Shown one piece after another: positions 1 to 10,000 of a DNA stretch of 53,711 bases. This DNA comes from a virus. The position numbers were made by a program, and so were the translations under genes. How positions within the stretch are numbered: position 1 is the first letter of the stretch; every line of letters starts with the position of its first letter. The notes beneath the pieces are model-generated. The model did no database searches, was not told the origin of the DNA, and saw only the letters and a list, made by a program, of their open reading frames with translations. The stretch spans positions 1 to 53,711 of the IMG/VR virus record IMGVR_UViG_3300037488_000489. One strand, written 5' to 3'.

Positions 1-291
1 CAAGATGTAACTCCTACTAGTATAGGTAACTTTAATACTACTAGACAATTTAGTAAAGCTTATTATAGTCCTAGATTTGATATAGCAGATCAGTATGGAC
101 AAGGTTTTATTGCTGAGGTACCAAGAGCAGCTTCTGATTGGGGAAAAAGATATGGTAAAAAAGAATGGAGTCAAATTGCTCAAAAAGACATACCTATAAC
201 TGAAGGTAAAGTTTTACAGAAAGATTGGTTAAAAAGATATAAAGAAGTTCCTAAAAAAGAAGAGGGTGGCTGGTTAAACAAATATAAATAA
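1..291 (+). CDS. 3' end of unknown phage protein (partial)
   Basis: The first frame is open from the window edge to a TAA at 289-291 and gives 96 residues with no start codon inside. The sequence is rich in Lys, Tyr and Gln and contains no family I recognise. Its C-terminus reads EEGGWLNKYK, a Gly-Gly-hydrophobic ending that resembles short motifs repeated in the following 1341-aa protein. It sits 20 nt upstream of that gene in the same orientation and probably belongs to the same virion operon. The codon use matches its neighbours, so I regard it as a real truncated gene. Its function is unknown. Confidence 0.7.
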   Translation, partial: QDVTPTSIGNFNTTRQFSKAYYSPRFDIADQYGQGFIAEVPRAASDWGKRYGKKEWSQIAQKDIPITEGKVLQKDWLKRYKEVPKKEEGGWLNKYK

Positions 292-311
292 ATCATACAA
301 TAGATTATAAT

Positions 312-3300
312 ATGAAAGATCAAATCTTAAAGATCGCTAAAGTAAAATCTGAAAAGGAATTCTATAAGAAGTATCCTACAGAAGAAGCATTCATGAAAGC
401 TCATGGTAAAGCATTTAAAAAAGCTGCCATGGGTGCTAAGATGGTAGAAACTCAATTAGACCAATTAACTGACTTTGGTAATCCTCCTATAGCACAGGTA
501 GGTACAATGATTGGTGGTAATAACCTAAACCCTAAGCTTAAACCTGTGGGCTTCAATGATTTAATGACTGGAGCAAAAGCTACTAATGCTGGCATTAGTA
601 AAGAGGAACAAATGAGGCAAGATAACCTGGCTGCTCTTGAAGTAAAAAATGCTCCTGATCAAGAAGTTGATGGTGGGTTTGCAAAAACATTATCTGGAGT
701 TGCTAATCAATTTCTTGGAGAAGGTGGAGGTGGGGATGTTGGAGATATTGTAAATGATTTACCTATTCATAGATATGGTGGTGATTTATATAAATACCAA
801 GGCGGTGGTGGATTAACTGGTCTTGGTAATTCTATTGGAAGTGCTTTCCAAGGACAAGGTGGTCTTGGTAATGGTTTAATGAATCTATTTGGAAATAAAG
901 GAGGTGGTCAACAGATGATTAAAGATAGTCAGGCTATGTTTAAAGGTTCTGGAATGGCTGGATTAAAAGGTGGATTAAAAACACTTGGTACGTCTGAAGG
1001 ATTAAAAACTGCTGGTAAGGCTGCTGGTATAGGAGTGTTAAATGCTGCTCCTCAAATCTTACAAGGTATTGGTCAAATTAAAGAACAAAAGCAAGCAATT
1101 AAACAAGCTGATCAAACTGCTCAAATATCAAACGTTACAGCATTAGCTGCTGAGTCACAACCTCAATTACAAAAACGTAGATATGCAAGACCAGAAGATT
1201 CTTTAGTACAACCTGGACAATTAGGTAATCCTCAAGGTGCTGGTACAAACTTCTTGGCTCAGAACGGTAGATCTATTGGAGGTAACTCAACAGAGATTCA
1301 AAATACATATAGTAATCCTTTAGATATATATTCAGATCTTGGATTTACTCCACTGAATGATAATATTGTTAAACAATATCAAGTGGGTGGTAAAGTTAAG
1401 TTTGATCCAAGCACTTATAAACGTAGACCTGATGCAGAGTCGTCTGATATAAAATCTTCATCTAATTTATTATTATCAGCTGGAGCTGGAGGAGCTAACT
1501 CAAATGATTTTAGTAACTATTCTACAACTATTAATAAGTATGCTAATATGGGGAATGATACCTCATATATGTCTACACGTAACACTCCTGCAGGAACTGA
1601 AGAATTCTTTCATAATACAAATCAAGGAAATCCTATTTCTCAATTACGTAGAGGTAAGGAATTTATTAATTTAAGTCCTGATCAAGTAAATGCATATAAG
1701 CAAAAAGTATTAACAGGAACAGGTGGATTTGAACAAGGTGGTAATTTACCTACAGCAGAGTTTGGTGATTACTTCCAAGACTCAGGTCAAGCTTCCATTG
1801 GTAAAGGTGTAGGTTCTGCAATTGGTAGTGCATTTGGACCAGTTGGTGGTATGATTGGTGGATTCTTAGGTGGTGTTGCTGGTAACTTATTAGGTGGTGC
1901 TAAAGATGCTAATCAACTTGCTAACTTCCAAGATACAACAAAGAAAAATACAGAAAGAGCTGCTTGGGCACAAGGTGCTCAAAATATACAATCTACATAT
2001 TCTAGTTTTATGGAAGATGGTGGATATATGAATCCTGAATACAATCCACAAATGATTGCTAAGTTTGGTGATTATTCTATGGATCAATTATTAGCACCTC
2101 CTTATGATGCTGATATGTTACGTGCTGGTGGTCATTTAAAAGAGTACACTCCGCCTAGTGCAGAAGCTATGTTTACAGACAGAGCTCAATATGGTAAATG
2201 GATGAAGAGAACTAATGACCCAGGTGTAGAAGTTGCACCTACTGGTGGTGCTATGGCAAATCCAAGATTGAGTGATATTAAAGCTTATACACAAATGAAT
2301 GCTACTGATACAAATAGAAATGGTAGAAGTAATTATAATCAAGACTTTACAAGTGCTCAATACACTAAAGACTATTATGATAATCAACCTTCTCAAGAAG
2401 TTTACTCATATGGTAGAGATAACGGTAATAAGTTTTCAGAGTTTACTAGAATGGCAACAGAAGGACAGCCTGCTGTTAATGAGTTACATAGAACAGAAGA
2501 ACGTAGACCATTTCTTAATTTGATTGGTAAGAAACAAATTATGGATAGATATGATATGTTAAATGAGAAGAAAGCTCAAGGATACATGCAACAAATGAAT
2601 AATGCTATGCCTGGCGGATTACCAGGATATACAGCTCCTAATATGGAGTATGGTGGACAGCTGGCTATGGGTGGTGACTTACAAGTACATCGTGGTACAG
2701 CAGAAACTATGTCTTACAATCCATACTTACCAGGAGATGGAGAAACAGTTATGTTCAGAGGACCTTCTCATGACAATGGTGGTATACCAGTTAGTTATGG
2801 TCAGAATGGTGTAGAGGTAGAAGGTGGCGAACCAGCTATTAAGTTACAAGATGGTGGTCAAGAAGAGAACTTAGTTGTATTTGGTAACATGGTTATTCCT
2901 AAGTATGGTGTAGCTGAAATAGGTGATGACAAAGCTAAGGGTAAGAAGTTCAAAAACTATATTGCAGACCTTAGCAGAACAGAAGCTAAACAAAACAAAA
3001 TTATAGATAAATCAACCAAGTTAGTTAATAGCCTTAAAAATGATAATCCATTTGATCAATTATCAATGAACGCTAGTCGTGCTAACTTATTAGGAGCTAA
3101 TATGAAATTAAAAGATATTGCTGACAAAAAGCAAAGAGCAGCTGTAGTACAAAATGCTATTCTTGACACAGCTAAAGAGTTTGGTGTAGAAAGCGATGGT
3201 TTGGCTAAAGGTAAAATCAAAGCTATTAAAGATCCATTAATTGGTAAGAATGGTTTAAAGTTAAAGAAAGCTCAAAGTGGAGACAAGGTGGTAACATGGC

Positions 3301-4337
3301 ATCCAGACTGGGATGATGTATATAACAATGATGCACCAGATGTGTTAAATGCAGCAGATCTTGAGATGATTAAAAGAGGTATGAGCAAACCAGGGTTTAT
3401 GGGACAAGGTGCAACTGATTTACAAGAAGTGGTTGTTACAGCAAAACGTCCAAAGTTAAAAGGACCACTAGATATTATTCCAATGGAAACTAATCTTCGT
3501 AAATTGCCATTACCTCCAGTAACTTTCTCTGGTAAACCTCTTGATTTACAAATGGCTAAAGGTAAGAAGAAGAAAGGTAAGTTTGATTGGGAAATGTTAG
3601 CTAAAACTTTAGCTTCTGGTTTAGGTGATTACTTTAGACCTAGTACTAACAATCCATTAGATGGCAGTCAATTAATGGGTGAGATGTACGCACTGGGGAA
3701 TAATCAACAAGATCCTGTATATGCTCAAACATATCAGCCAATGTTGGATAATATTTATGACATTTCATTACAAGATCAAATTAACTCTATAGATTCTCAA
3801 GCTAGAGCTGCTATTAGAGCTGCTGGTGATAATCCTTCTGCACAGGCTTACATTATGAGTCAAGCTGCTGAACTTAAGAATAAGACATTGGGTGAGCAGA
3901 TGAGAATCAATCAAGCTAATAGAGCTCAAGTGTTCCAGGGTAATAGAGCAGCAATTAATGATTCTGTATTAAAGAATATAGGAATCCTTGATAATCAACA
4001 AGTTAGACAATCAACAGCTAAGTCTAGAACTAAAGAGCAAGCTATTGAAGCCCTTAACTCTATCTCTGATAAGATTGCTAGAAACAAACTTGAGACTAGA
4101 AATATAAATACTATGGAGAATTTGTATGGTTATAGATTTGGTCAAAATGATCGTGTGTATAATGCAAACAATCCTTACTTCTTTAACAGTCCTATAGTTG
4201 GTTCAATGAACGTTGGTGGCCTTAGTGAATATGAAAAAGCTAAAGCTATCACTAATGCTTATGAAAAGAAAACTAAGGGTTTAGGTAAGGAAGAAAGTAG
4301 AAACGGTTCTATTGTAAAAGCTCTTAAAAACATCTAA
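312..4337 (+). CDS. Giant Gly-rich probable virion protein (1341 aa)
   Basis: No enzyme domain is recognised. The N-terminal half alternates low-complexity Gly-rich hydrophobic stretches (for example around residues 170-200 and 500-530, of the GxxxG type) with hydrophilic segments. Short Gly-Gly motifs recur along the chain: RYGGDLYKY, YQVGGKVKF, EQGGNLP, MEDGGYM, RAGGHLKEY, MEYGGQLAMGGDL, LQDGGQE. Around residues 815-870 is a compact segment containing SHDNGGI and VEVEGGE, which I associate with large structural proteins of uncultured Bacteroidota phages. Lys-rich KKAQSGDK occurs near residue 986. The gene leads a run of giant genes in one orientation and is followed by an 86-nt gap with a promoter. 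The Gly-rich segments could be membrane-active if the protein is ejected. The virion role is inferred from size, context and composition, not from a diagnostic motif. Confidence 0.6.
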   Translation: MKDQILKIAKVKSEKEFYKKYPTEEAFMKAHGKAFKKAAMGAKMVETQLDQLTDFGNPPIAQVGTMIGGNNLNPKLKPVGFNDLMTGAKATNAGISKEEQMRQDNLAALEVKNAPDQEVDGGFAKTLSGVANQFLGEGGGGDVGDIVNDLPIHRYGGDLYKYQGGGGLTGLGNSIGSAFQGQGGLGNGLMNLFGNKGGGQQMIKDSQAMFKGSGMAGLKGGLKTLGTSEGLKTAGKAAGIGVLNAAPQILQGIGQIKEQKQAIKQADQTAQISNVTALAAESQPQLQKRRYARPEDSLVQPGQLGNPQGAGTNFLAQNGRSIGGNSTEIQNTYSNPLDIYSDLGFTPLNDNIVKQYQVGGKVKFDPSTYKRRPDAESSDIKSSSNLLLSAGAGGANSNDFSNYSTTINKYANMGNDTSYMSTRNTPAGTEEFFHNTNQGNPISQLRRGKEFINLSPDQVNAYKQKVLTGTGGFEQGGNLPTAEFGDYFQDSGQASIGKGVGSAIGSAFGPVGGMIGGFLGGVAGNLLGGAKDANQLANFQDTTKKNTERAAWAQGAQNIQSTYSSFMEDGGYMNPEYNPQMIAKFGDYSMDQLLAPPYDADMLRAGGHLKEYTPPSAEAMFTDRAQYGKWMKRTNDPGVEVAPTGGAMANPRLSDIKAYTQMNATDTNRNGRSNYNQDFTSAQYTKDYYDNQPSQEVYSYGRDNGNKFSEFTRMATEGQPAVNELHRTEERRPFLNLIGKKQIMDRYDMLNEKKAQGYMQQMNNAMPGGLPGYTAPNMEYGGQLAMGGDLQVHRGTAETMSYNPYLPGDGETVMFRGPSHDNGGIPVSYGQNGVEVEGGEPAIKLQDGGQEENLVVFGNMVIPKYGVAEIGDDKAKGKKFKNYIADLSRTEAKQNKIIDKSTKLVNSLKNDNPFDQLSMNASRANLLGANMKLKDIADKKQRAAVVQNAILDTAKEFGVESDGLAKGKIKAIKDPLIGKNGLKLKKAQSGDKVVTWHPDWDDVYNNDAPDVLNAADLEMIKRGMSKPGFMGQGATDLQEVVVTAKRPKLKGPLDIIPMETNLRKLPLPPVTFSGKPLDLQMAKGKKKKGKFDWEMLAKTLASGLGDYFRPSTNNPLDGSQLMGEMYALGNNQQDPVYAQTYQPMLDNIYDISLQDQINSIDSQARAAIRAAGDNPSAQAYIMSQAAELKNKTLGEQMRINQANRAQVFQGNRAAINDSVLKNIGILDNQQVRQSTAKSRTKEQAIEALNSISDKIARNKLETRNINTMENLYGYRFGQNDRVYNANNPYFFNSPIVGSMNVGGLSEYEKAKAITNAYEKKTKGLGKEESRNGSIVKALKNI

Positions 4338-4378
4338 TCAATTCAGTTATACCAAGTTAATCAAAGCAGTTAATTCTC

Positions 4379-4409
4379 TTGGTAATTATAATAATTTAAA
4401 TTACATTTG
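4379..4409 (+). promoter_or_regulatory. Bacteroidota-type promoter for the giant-gene operon
   Basis: TTG at 4379-4381, a 20-nt spacer and TACATTTG at 4402-4409 match the Bacteroidota sigma consensus TTG-N17-23-TAnnTTTG exactly. The element lies in an 86-nt gap and its -7 box is 14 nt before the ATG at 4424. The -33 region reads TTGGTAATTATA, close to the extended TTGGTTATA seen at other promoters in this window. A weak inverted repeat (ACCAAG ... CTTGGT) overlaps the upstream half. Confidence 0.7.
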
Positions 4410-4423
4410 CTAATTCATACATC

Positions 4424-7027
4424 ATGGCTTCATTTACAGACCAAATATCAAAATTTAATCCTTACGTAGCACAATTGCCCTCAGATGCAATGGTGAAAGT
4501 GGGCATGTACAAACAGGCTCAATATGACGCTGGTGTGCAAAAGATCCAGTCCTATATGGATAATATAGCTGGTATGGATATTTACAATGAAGGAGATAAG
4601 GCATACGTACAATCCAAACTTGATAGTTTAGGTAATGATCTTAAAATAGTTGCTGCTGGAGATTTCTCTAATCAGCAATTAGTTAATTCTGTTGGCGGTA
4701 TGGCTACTCAAATTGTCAAAGATGCTAACGTACAAAACGCTATTGCTACCACTGCACAATTTAGAAAAACATTAGCTAGGATTGAAAAAGATCAAGCTGA
4801 TGGTAAAGCAGGTGCAAATAATATAGAAGATTTCTATGCACAAGCTAAACCTTGGATGGATAGTACAGAAGCTGGTGTTAAGTTAAAAGCTAACTATTCT
4901 CAATATAGAGATGTTAATAAAAGTGCCCTAGAGATTATAAAAGGTATGCACTCAAGCTTAAGATCTATTGATATTCCTTTTGTAGTGAAAGATGGTAAGA
5001 TTAACACTAAAGCAATTGCTGATGCAATGAAGCGTAATAAGATTGAAGGCATCACTGAAGGAGCAATTGTTACAGCTTTAAGAGCTGGTTTATCTTCAGA
5101 AGATTATAACCAATTAGCTATTGATGGTAGATCTACATTTAGAGATGTACCTGAAGAGAAATTGAATTCTATTGTAAGCGACACCTTAGGAAAAACTAAG
5201 GAGCAGAATGGTTTAGATATTAAAAAATTACAAACTGAACTACCTTCACAAGTACAAGACCCTAATAAAACTGACGAGATTAATAAAAGAATTGAATTTT
5301 ATAAGGGTCAGGGTTATATCATGAAGGATGCAAAAGGTAATGTTACAGAAAATGTTAGTGGTGAATTAGATAAACAAGCTGAAGAAGATTTTAGTCTTAT
5401 TCAATCCAATCCAAACAAGGTAAAGGAATCTCTATATAGACAAGGTTTCTTTCAACAGTTTGCTAATGGTTTTAAATGGAATAATGAAGACTTTAGTTAT
5501 GTAACAAATCCTCTTAAACAACAAGAGAATTGGGTTGCTGATATGAATCTTAAATGGGTTACTGAGAATAGACAAAAATTAAAAGATGAAAGAGATTATG
5601 TATTAGCAGTAAAAGATGATGCGAGAAAAGATGCTAAAGAAAGAAGAGAGGCTCAAGAATTTGATGGTGCTCCAGGTATTCCAGTTGAGGAAGGAAATAC
5701 AACAGATAATGCTTTAAAATCTCCTGAACGATTGCAAGGTCACATGACTGAAGTTGCCAATGAGATTTTAGGTAAGAAACAAGCCTTGATGGGTAAGGGA
5801 TATACAGATGCTCAAGTTAATGGAATGATTGCTGATTACGAAAAGAATGGCAATAAGGCTAACATTCCTGCTACAGAGATTGGAACCATTCAAGATATAT
5901 TAAGACAAAAGCAATACTTTAATGATTTAGATAAATTAAATAAAACTGCTAAGGCTGAAGCTCAGAATGAAATAACTGGCGATGCTGCTGTTGGAAAACA
6001 AATAGCTGAAAGAGAAGCATTTGTAGCAAGCAATTTTAGTCCAGATAAAAAGATTACACAGCCAGGAGCCAAAGATTGGAGAGATGGTTTAAACATCACT
6101 GAAAAACAATTTATAGATGGTGTAAGAAATGGTACAATTTCATATTCTTATGATAAAGGTCCTCTTGGTCAAGTATATGTAAATGTTAATGGTAAACAAT
6201 TTAACTTTAAGAAAGTAGGATATGGTTCAAACCCTGCATTTAAAGCCTTAGTTGAAAAAGCAATATCATATAGTAATAAATATGGTAAGATAGATAAAGA
6301 CATTGAAACCAAGATTGATCAAAAATATAAAGAGAAGTTAGGTCCTAGAGTTGCTGAGTTAGTTCCAACAGTTACAGGAATGGGCTTTGGTAAAGATGGT
6401 ACTGTTCCAACAAGAGTTGCTAATAACTTAGTTGCATTTATTGGTGCTGCTGATGCTAAAGAGATTGCAGCTAATGAAGACTTTAATACAAAAACTGCAT
6501 CTGGTAGACTTGCTGGAGATAATTTAAAAAACACAAAGGTGTTATTACGTCAAGATGGTAACAAGTACCAAGCAATCATTAGAGATCTTACAGATCCAGG
6601 CAATGACCAGGTACTTAATATAAGCCAAAAGAATGCTATTGATATATTTGGAGCTGAGAATGTAAATATGAATAAACAAGATGCATTAAGAATTAGAGCT
6701 GGTAGAGGCAGTAATAATGTTAACGGTAGCCCTAATTCTGCACCTATGCAAGTTCAGTTTGGTGATTTTCCAAACGTTAGGAGTTTTCAGGTTACAGCTC
6801 AACTAGATGAAGATACTAAATACCAAGGACAATTTGTACCTAAAGTGCATCTATTAAAAAAAGATGGAACATATCAAACATTTGAAATCTCTGGTAAGAA
6901 TAGAGCACAAAGAGTTGGATATGATCAAGGTAAGCAAGTATTGAATAATTTAACAGATGACACAATGATGAAGTTATTAAAAGAACTTTATCCAACATAC
7001 GATTTCTCTCAAATCTATAGAAAATAA
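4424..7027 (+). CDS. Large hydrophilic probable virion protein (867 aa)
   Basis: The protein is long, charged and predicted mainly helical, with many Lys, Asp, Asn and Gln residues and no transmembrane segment or signal peptide. It starts MASFTDQISKFNPYVAQLPSD, which I associate only loosely with internal virion proteins of Bacteroidota phages. Stretches around residues 370-410 and 480-530 are rich in Lys and Glu and could form coiled coils. The C-terminal 120 residues look more beta-rich, with alternating hydrophobic residues. The gene has its own promoter and is 2 nt from the start of the 3834-aa gene, so the two are co-transcribed. I infer an internal or cargo structural role. No catalytic motif is visible. 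Confidence 0.6.
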   Translation: MASFTDQISKFNPYVAQLPSDAMVKVGMYKQAQYDAGVQKIQSYMDNIAGMDIYNEGDKAYVQSKLDSLGNDLKIVAAGDFSNQQLVNSVGGMATQIVKDANVQNAIATTAQFRKTLARIEKDQADGKAGANNIEDFYAQAKPWMDSTEAGVKLKANYSQYRDVNKSALEIIKGMHSSLRSIDIPFVVKDGKINTKAIADAMKRNKIEGITEGAIVTALRAGLSSEDYNQLAIDGRSTFRDVPEEKLNSIVSDTLGKTKEQNGLDIKKLQTELPSQVQDPNKTDEINKRIEFYKGQGYIMKDAKGNVTENVSGELDKQAEEDFSLIQSNPNKVKESLYRQGFFQQFANGFKWNNEDFSYVTNPLKQQENWVADMNLKWVTENRQKLKDERDYVLAVKDDARKDAKERREAQEFDGAPGIPVEEGNTTDNALKSPERLQGHMTEVANEILGKKQALMGKGYTDAQVNGMIADYEKNGNKANIPATEIGTIQDILRQKQYFNDLDKLNKTAKAEAQNEITGDAAVGKQIAEREAFVASNFSPDKKITQPGAKDWRDGLNITEKQFIDGVRNGTISYSYDKGPLGQVYVNVNGKQFNFKKVGYGSNPAFKALVEKAISYSNKYGKIDKDIETKIDQKYKEKLGPRVAELVPTVTGMGFGKDGTVPTRVANNLVAFIGAADAKEIAANEDFNTKTASGRLAGDNLKNTKVLLRQDGNKYQAIIRDLTDPGNDQVLNISQKNAIDIFGAENVNMNKQDALRIRAGRGSNNVNGSPNSAPMQVQFGDFPNVRSFQVTAQLDEDTKYQGQFVPKVHLLKKDGTYQTFEISGKNRAQRVGYDQGKQVLNNLTDDTMMKLLKELYPTYDFSQIYRK

Positions 7028-7029
7028 CT

Positions 7030-10000
7030 ATGCCAGATTTTGACAAAAACCTCAAGCCTATTCTAAAAAATGAAGATGTTAATCTTCCTAATTTAGACAA
7101 TCCAGCTTCTACTGGAAACTTTGGATATAGACAAAGTGTAGAAGGTAAGCAAAGTGCTGTAGATCAATTCTTTGGAGGTGGTCCTGTTGTTAATGATATG
7201 GCTCCAACTGTTACAGCTAAGGAATTATATGAGAATAGAAGATATGAAATCTTTAGTCCTGATATTACAGATATAGAAAATCAAAAAGCTAATGCTCAGT
7301 CTTGGGGAACTCAGGCTGCTAATGGTATTTTGAAAGGATTAAACTTAACTGCCACAACTGTTGTTGGTGGATTTGGTATGTTGGAGGGTGTGTTAGAAGC
7401 ATCTTTCTCTGGAAGACTTGCTGACATTTGGGATAATAAAATCTTAAGGGATCTTGATGATTGGAATAATAAAGTGGATCAAGAGTATCTTCCAAACTAT
7501 TATAGTACAAAAGAAACTGAAGCTAATTGGTACTCTACTGATAACTGGTTCAGACCTAACTTCCTATTTGACAAGTTAGTAAAGAATAGTGGATATGCTG
7601 TAGGTGCAATGATTAGTGGTAATATTGCTAATGCTGGTATCCTAAGATTAGGACGTGGTATTGGTGCACTAGCTGATGCGTATGCTATAGGAGCTGAGAG
7701 TTCTCAAGCATTTAAATCATACACTCCTCTATTAAGAAACATGTCAAGAGCTTTCAGTGCTGGTAAAAACATTGAAGCTGCTGCTGTATTAGAAAAGGGA
7801 ATTGCAACTGTAGCAGATGTTACAGCTCAATCTTCTCAACTAGCTGAGATTGCTGCACAAACAAATAATTTTTTTAGAATTAATGATATAGGTAGAAGAA
7901 CAGCTATTGCTGCATATTCTTCTGCAGGTGAATCATCTTTTGAAGCTTTACAAACAAGTAGAGAATATAGAAAGAATGCTATTGCTCAATTCATACAAGA
8001 TTATGGATATGAACCTACTGGTTCTGATTTAGAAAAAATCAATCAAGACACAGAATCTGTTGGTAAAGTTTCATTCTTTGCTAACATGGGTATTCTTAGT
8101 GCTACAGAATATGTACAGCTTCCTAGACTTTTAGGTTCTTCTTACTCTGCAAGCAAGCAAGCTGCTAATAGCTTAATGGGACAAGTTGATAATGTTGTAT
8201 TGAGAGAAGGTAAATATGTAGCTGAAGAAGCTGCTACTAGATTTGGTAAGATATATGATAAAGCTAAAGGTGTAGGCAGATATGTATTTGATCCTAAAGA
8301 AGCTTTACAAGAAGGTTTACAAACTGGATTACAAGTAGGTACTCAAAACTATTACAATAAAGCATATCAAACTGGTAATGCTAATGTATGGGTAGATGGT
8401 TTCTTATATGGTGTAAATGGTGTTAATAAAGAAGGTAGAGGTGTTGGTGTATTGAATTCTAAAGAAGGTGCTGAGAGTATTTTACTTGGAGGTATCACTG
8501 GAGGAATGATGCAGATTAAAGGAAACTTCTCTCAACAAGCAGCACTTGCTACTAATACGCAAGCATTCATAAATACACTTAATAGTACACCATCGTTTAA
8601 ACAAGCCTTCCAAGATAGAATGGATGGTATTAATAGAGGTGTAATATTACAACAACAACAACAAGTTGCTGTTCTTCAAGGAGATAGATTAGAAGCTAAA
8701 GATCTTGATGCAGATTTATTACACAACTACTTAGCCCCACGTATCAAATACGGTAGATTTGATATGATTATTGAAGACATTAAAGAATTAAAAAGAGATG
8801 GTCTTACAGAAGGTGGATTAAGTCAACTTAAAGAACAAGGACTTGCTAATATTAATGATACTGTTGACATGTATCAACAAAGACTTGCTAACTTTGAAAA
8901 GGTTGCAGGACAAGTAAGTGAATTATATAAGTCTCTTGATTTAAGATATTCTGGTGAGGTTGATGATAAAGGGAATAGAAAATATTCATCTCAAGTAATT
9001 GATAAGTTAGTATATGCTGGTGCTAAAATCATGAACTATGATAAACGTATCCCTCAAGTTAATGCACCATTGGCTGCAGCAGGTATTGATACCACTGCTG
9101 TATTAACAGATATTATTAAGAACAAACAACCTAACAAAGAAGCAACAGATGGTGTTATTGAGCAAATCAATAACATGGATGTAACTTCTGAGGTGAAGGA
9201 TGATCTTAAATTAGCATTAACTGATACTATTGAACTTTCTTTACGTAGAAAGTTATTCATAGATCAGTATGATGATATTAAATCTAACCCTGAAAAATAT
9301 CAGGTTAAAACTACATTAGCTGAAGAAGAAGAACTTCCAGTTGAAGTGGATCAAGTTGAAGACGGTAAGACTAAGAAAAGAGAATTAGAAGTGGGTCAAG
9401 AGTATTCTCTTAAACAATCTTATCTTAGAGATGGTAATGGTTTAGTATTAGCTCCTAAGATAACTGTGCAAGCACAGACTCTTGGTGGTGAATATGAAGT
9501 TGTTCTTCCTAATGGAAAGACTAGCTTCTTAACTCCTGAGCAATTTAAAGCTTATAGCGTTAGTGATAACAATAATACATCTGAAGAACTATCAGATTTA
9601 TTAGATAATGTAATTACTAGAATTGTTAGCCAACCTAAATATAAAGATGTTGCTGATACAATGCCTGCTGGAGAAGAGTCTGAAAAGACTTTATTACAAC
9701 ACATTAATGAGCAAAACAATCCTGAGTTGATTGATGAAATTGAAGCAGAGTTCAAAGAGAAATCTGAAGCATTCATGAAACAAGCTGAGGCAATTGCTAA
9801 AGATGAAAAGCTTGCAGCTGAATTTAATGCTACAATGGATATGGCTGGTACAGAAGTAATAGCTACAGAAGAAGCTAGTGCTCCTGATACTAATGCTAAA
9901 TCAACAGATGTTCTTCCTAGAGCTACTATCCCATCTCAACAAATTCCTGGTTACAAGAATTCAAACTTCTTTGGTAACAAGTTAGGTAGTTTCTCTAATA

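Noticed and set aside
2136-2814. Small ORFs inside the 1341-aa gene on both strands
   Set aside because: They lie fully within a long frame with consistent codon use and lack upstream signals.
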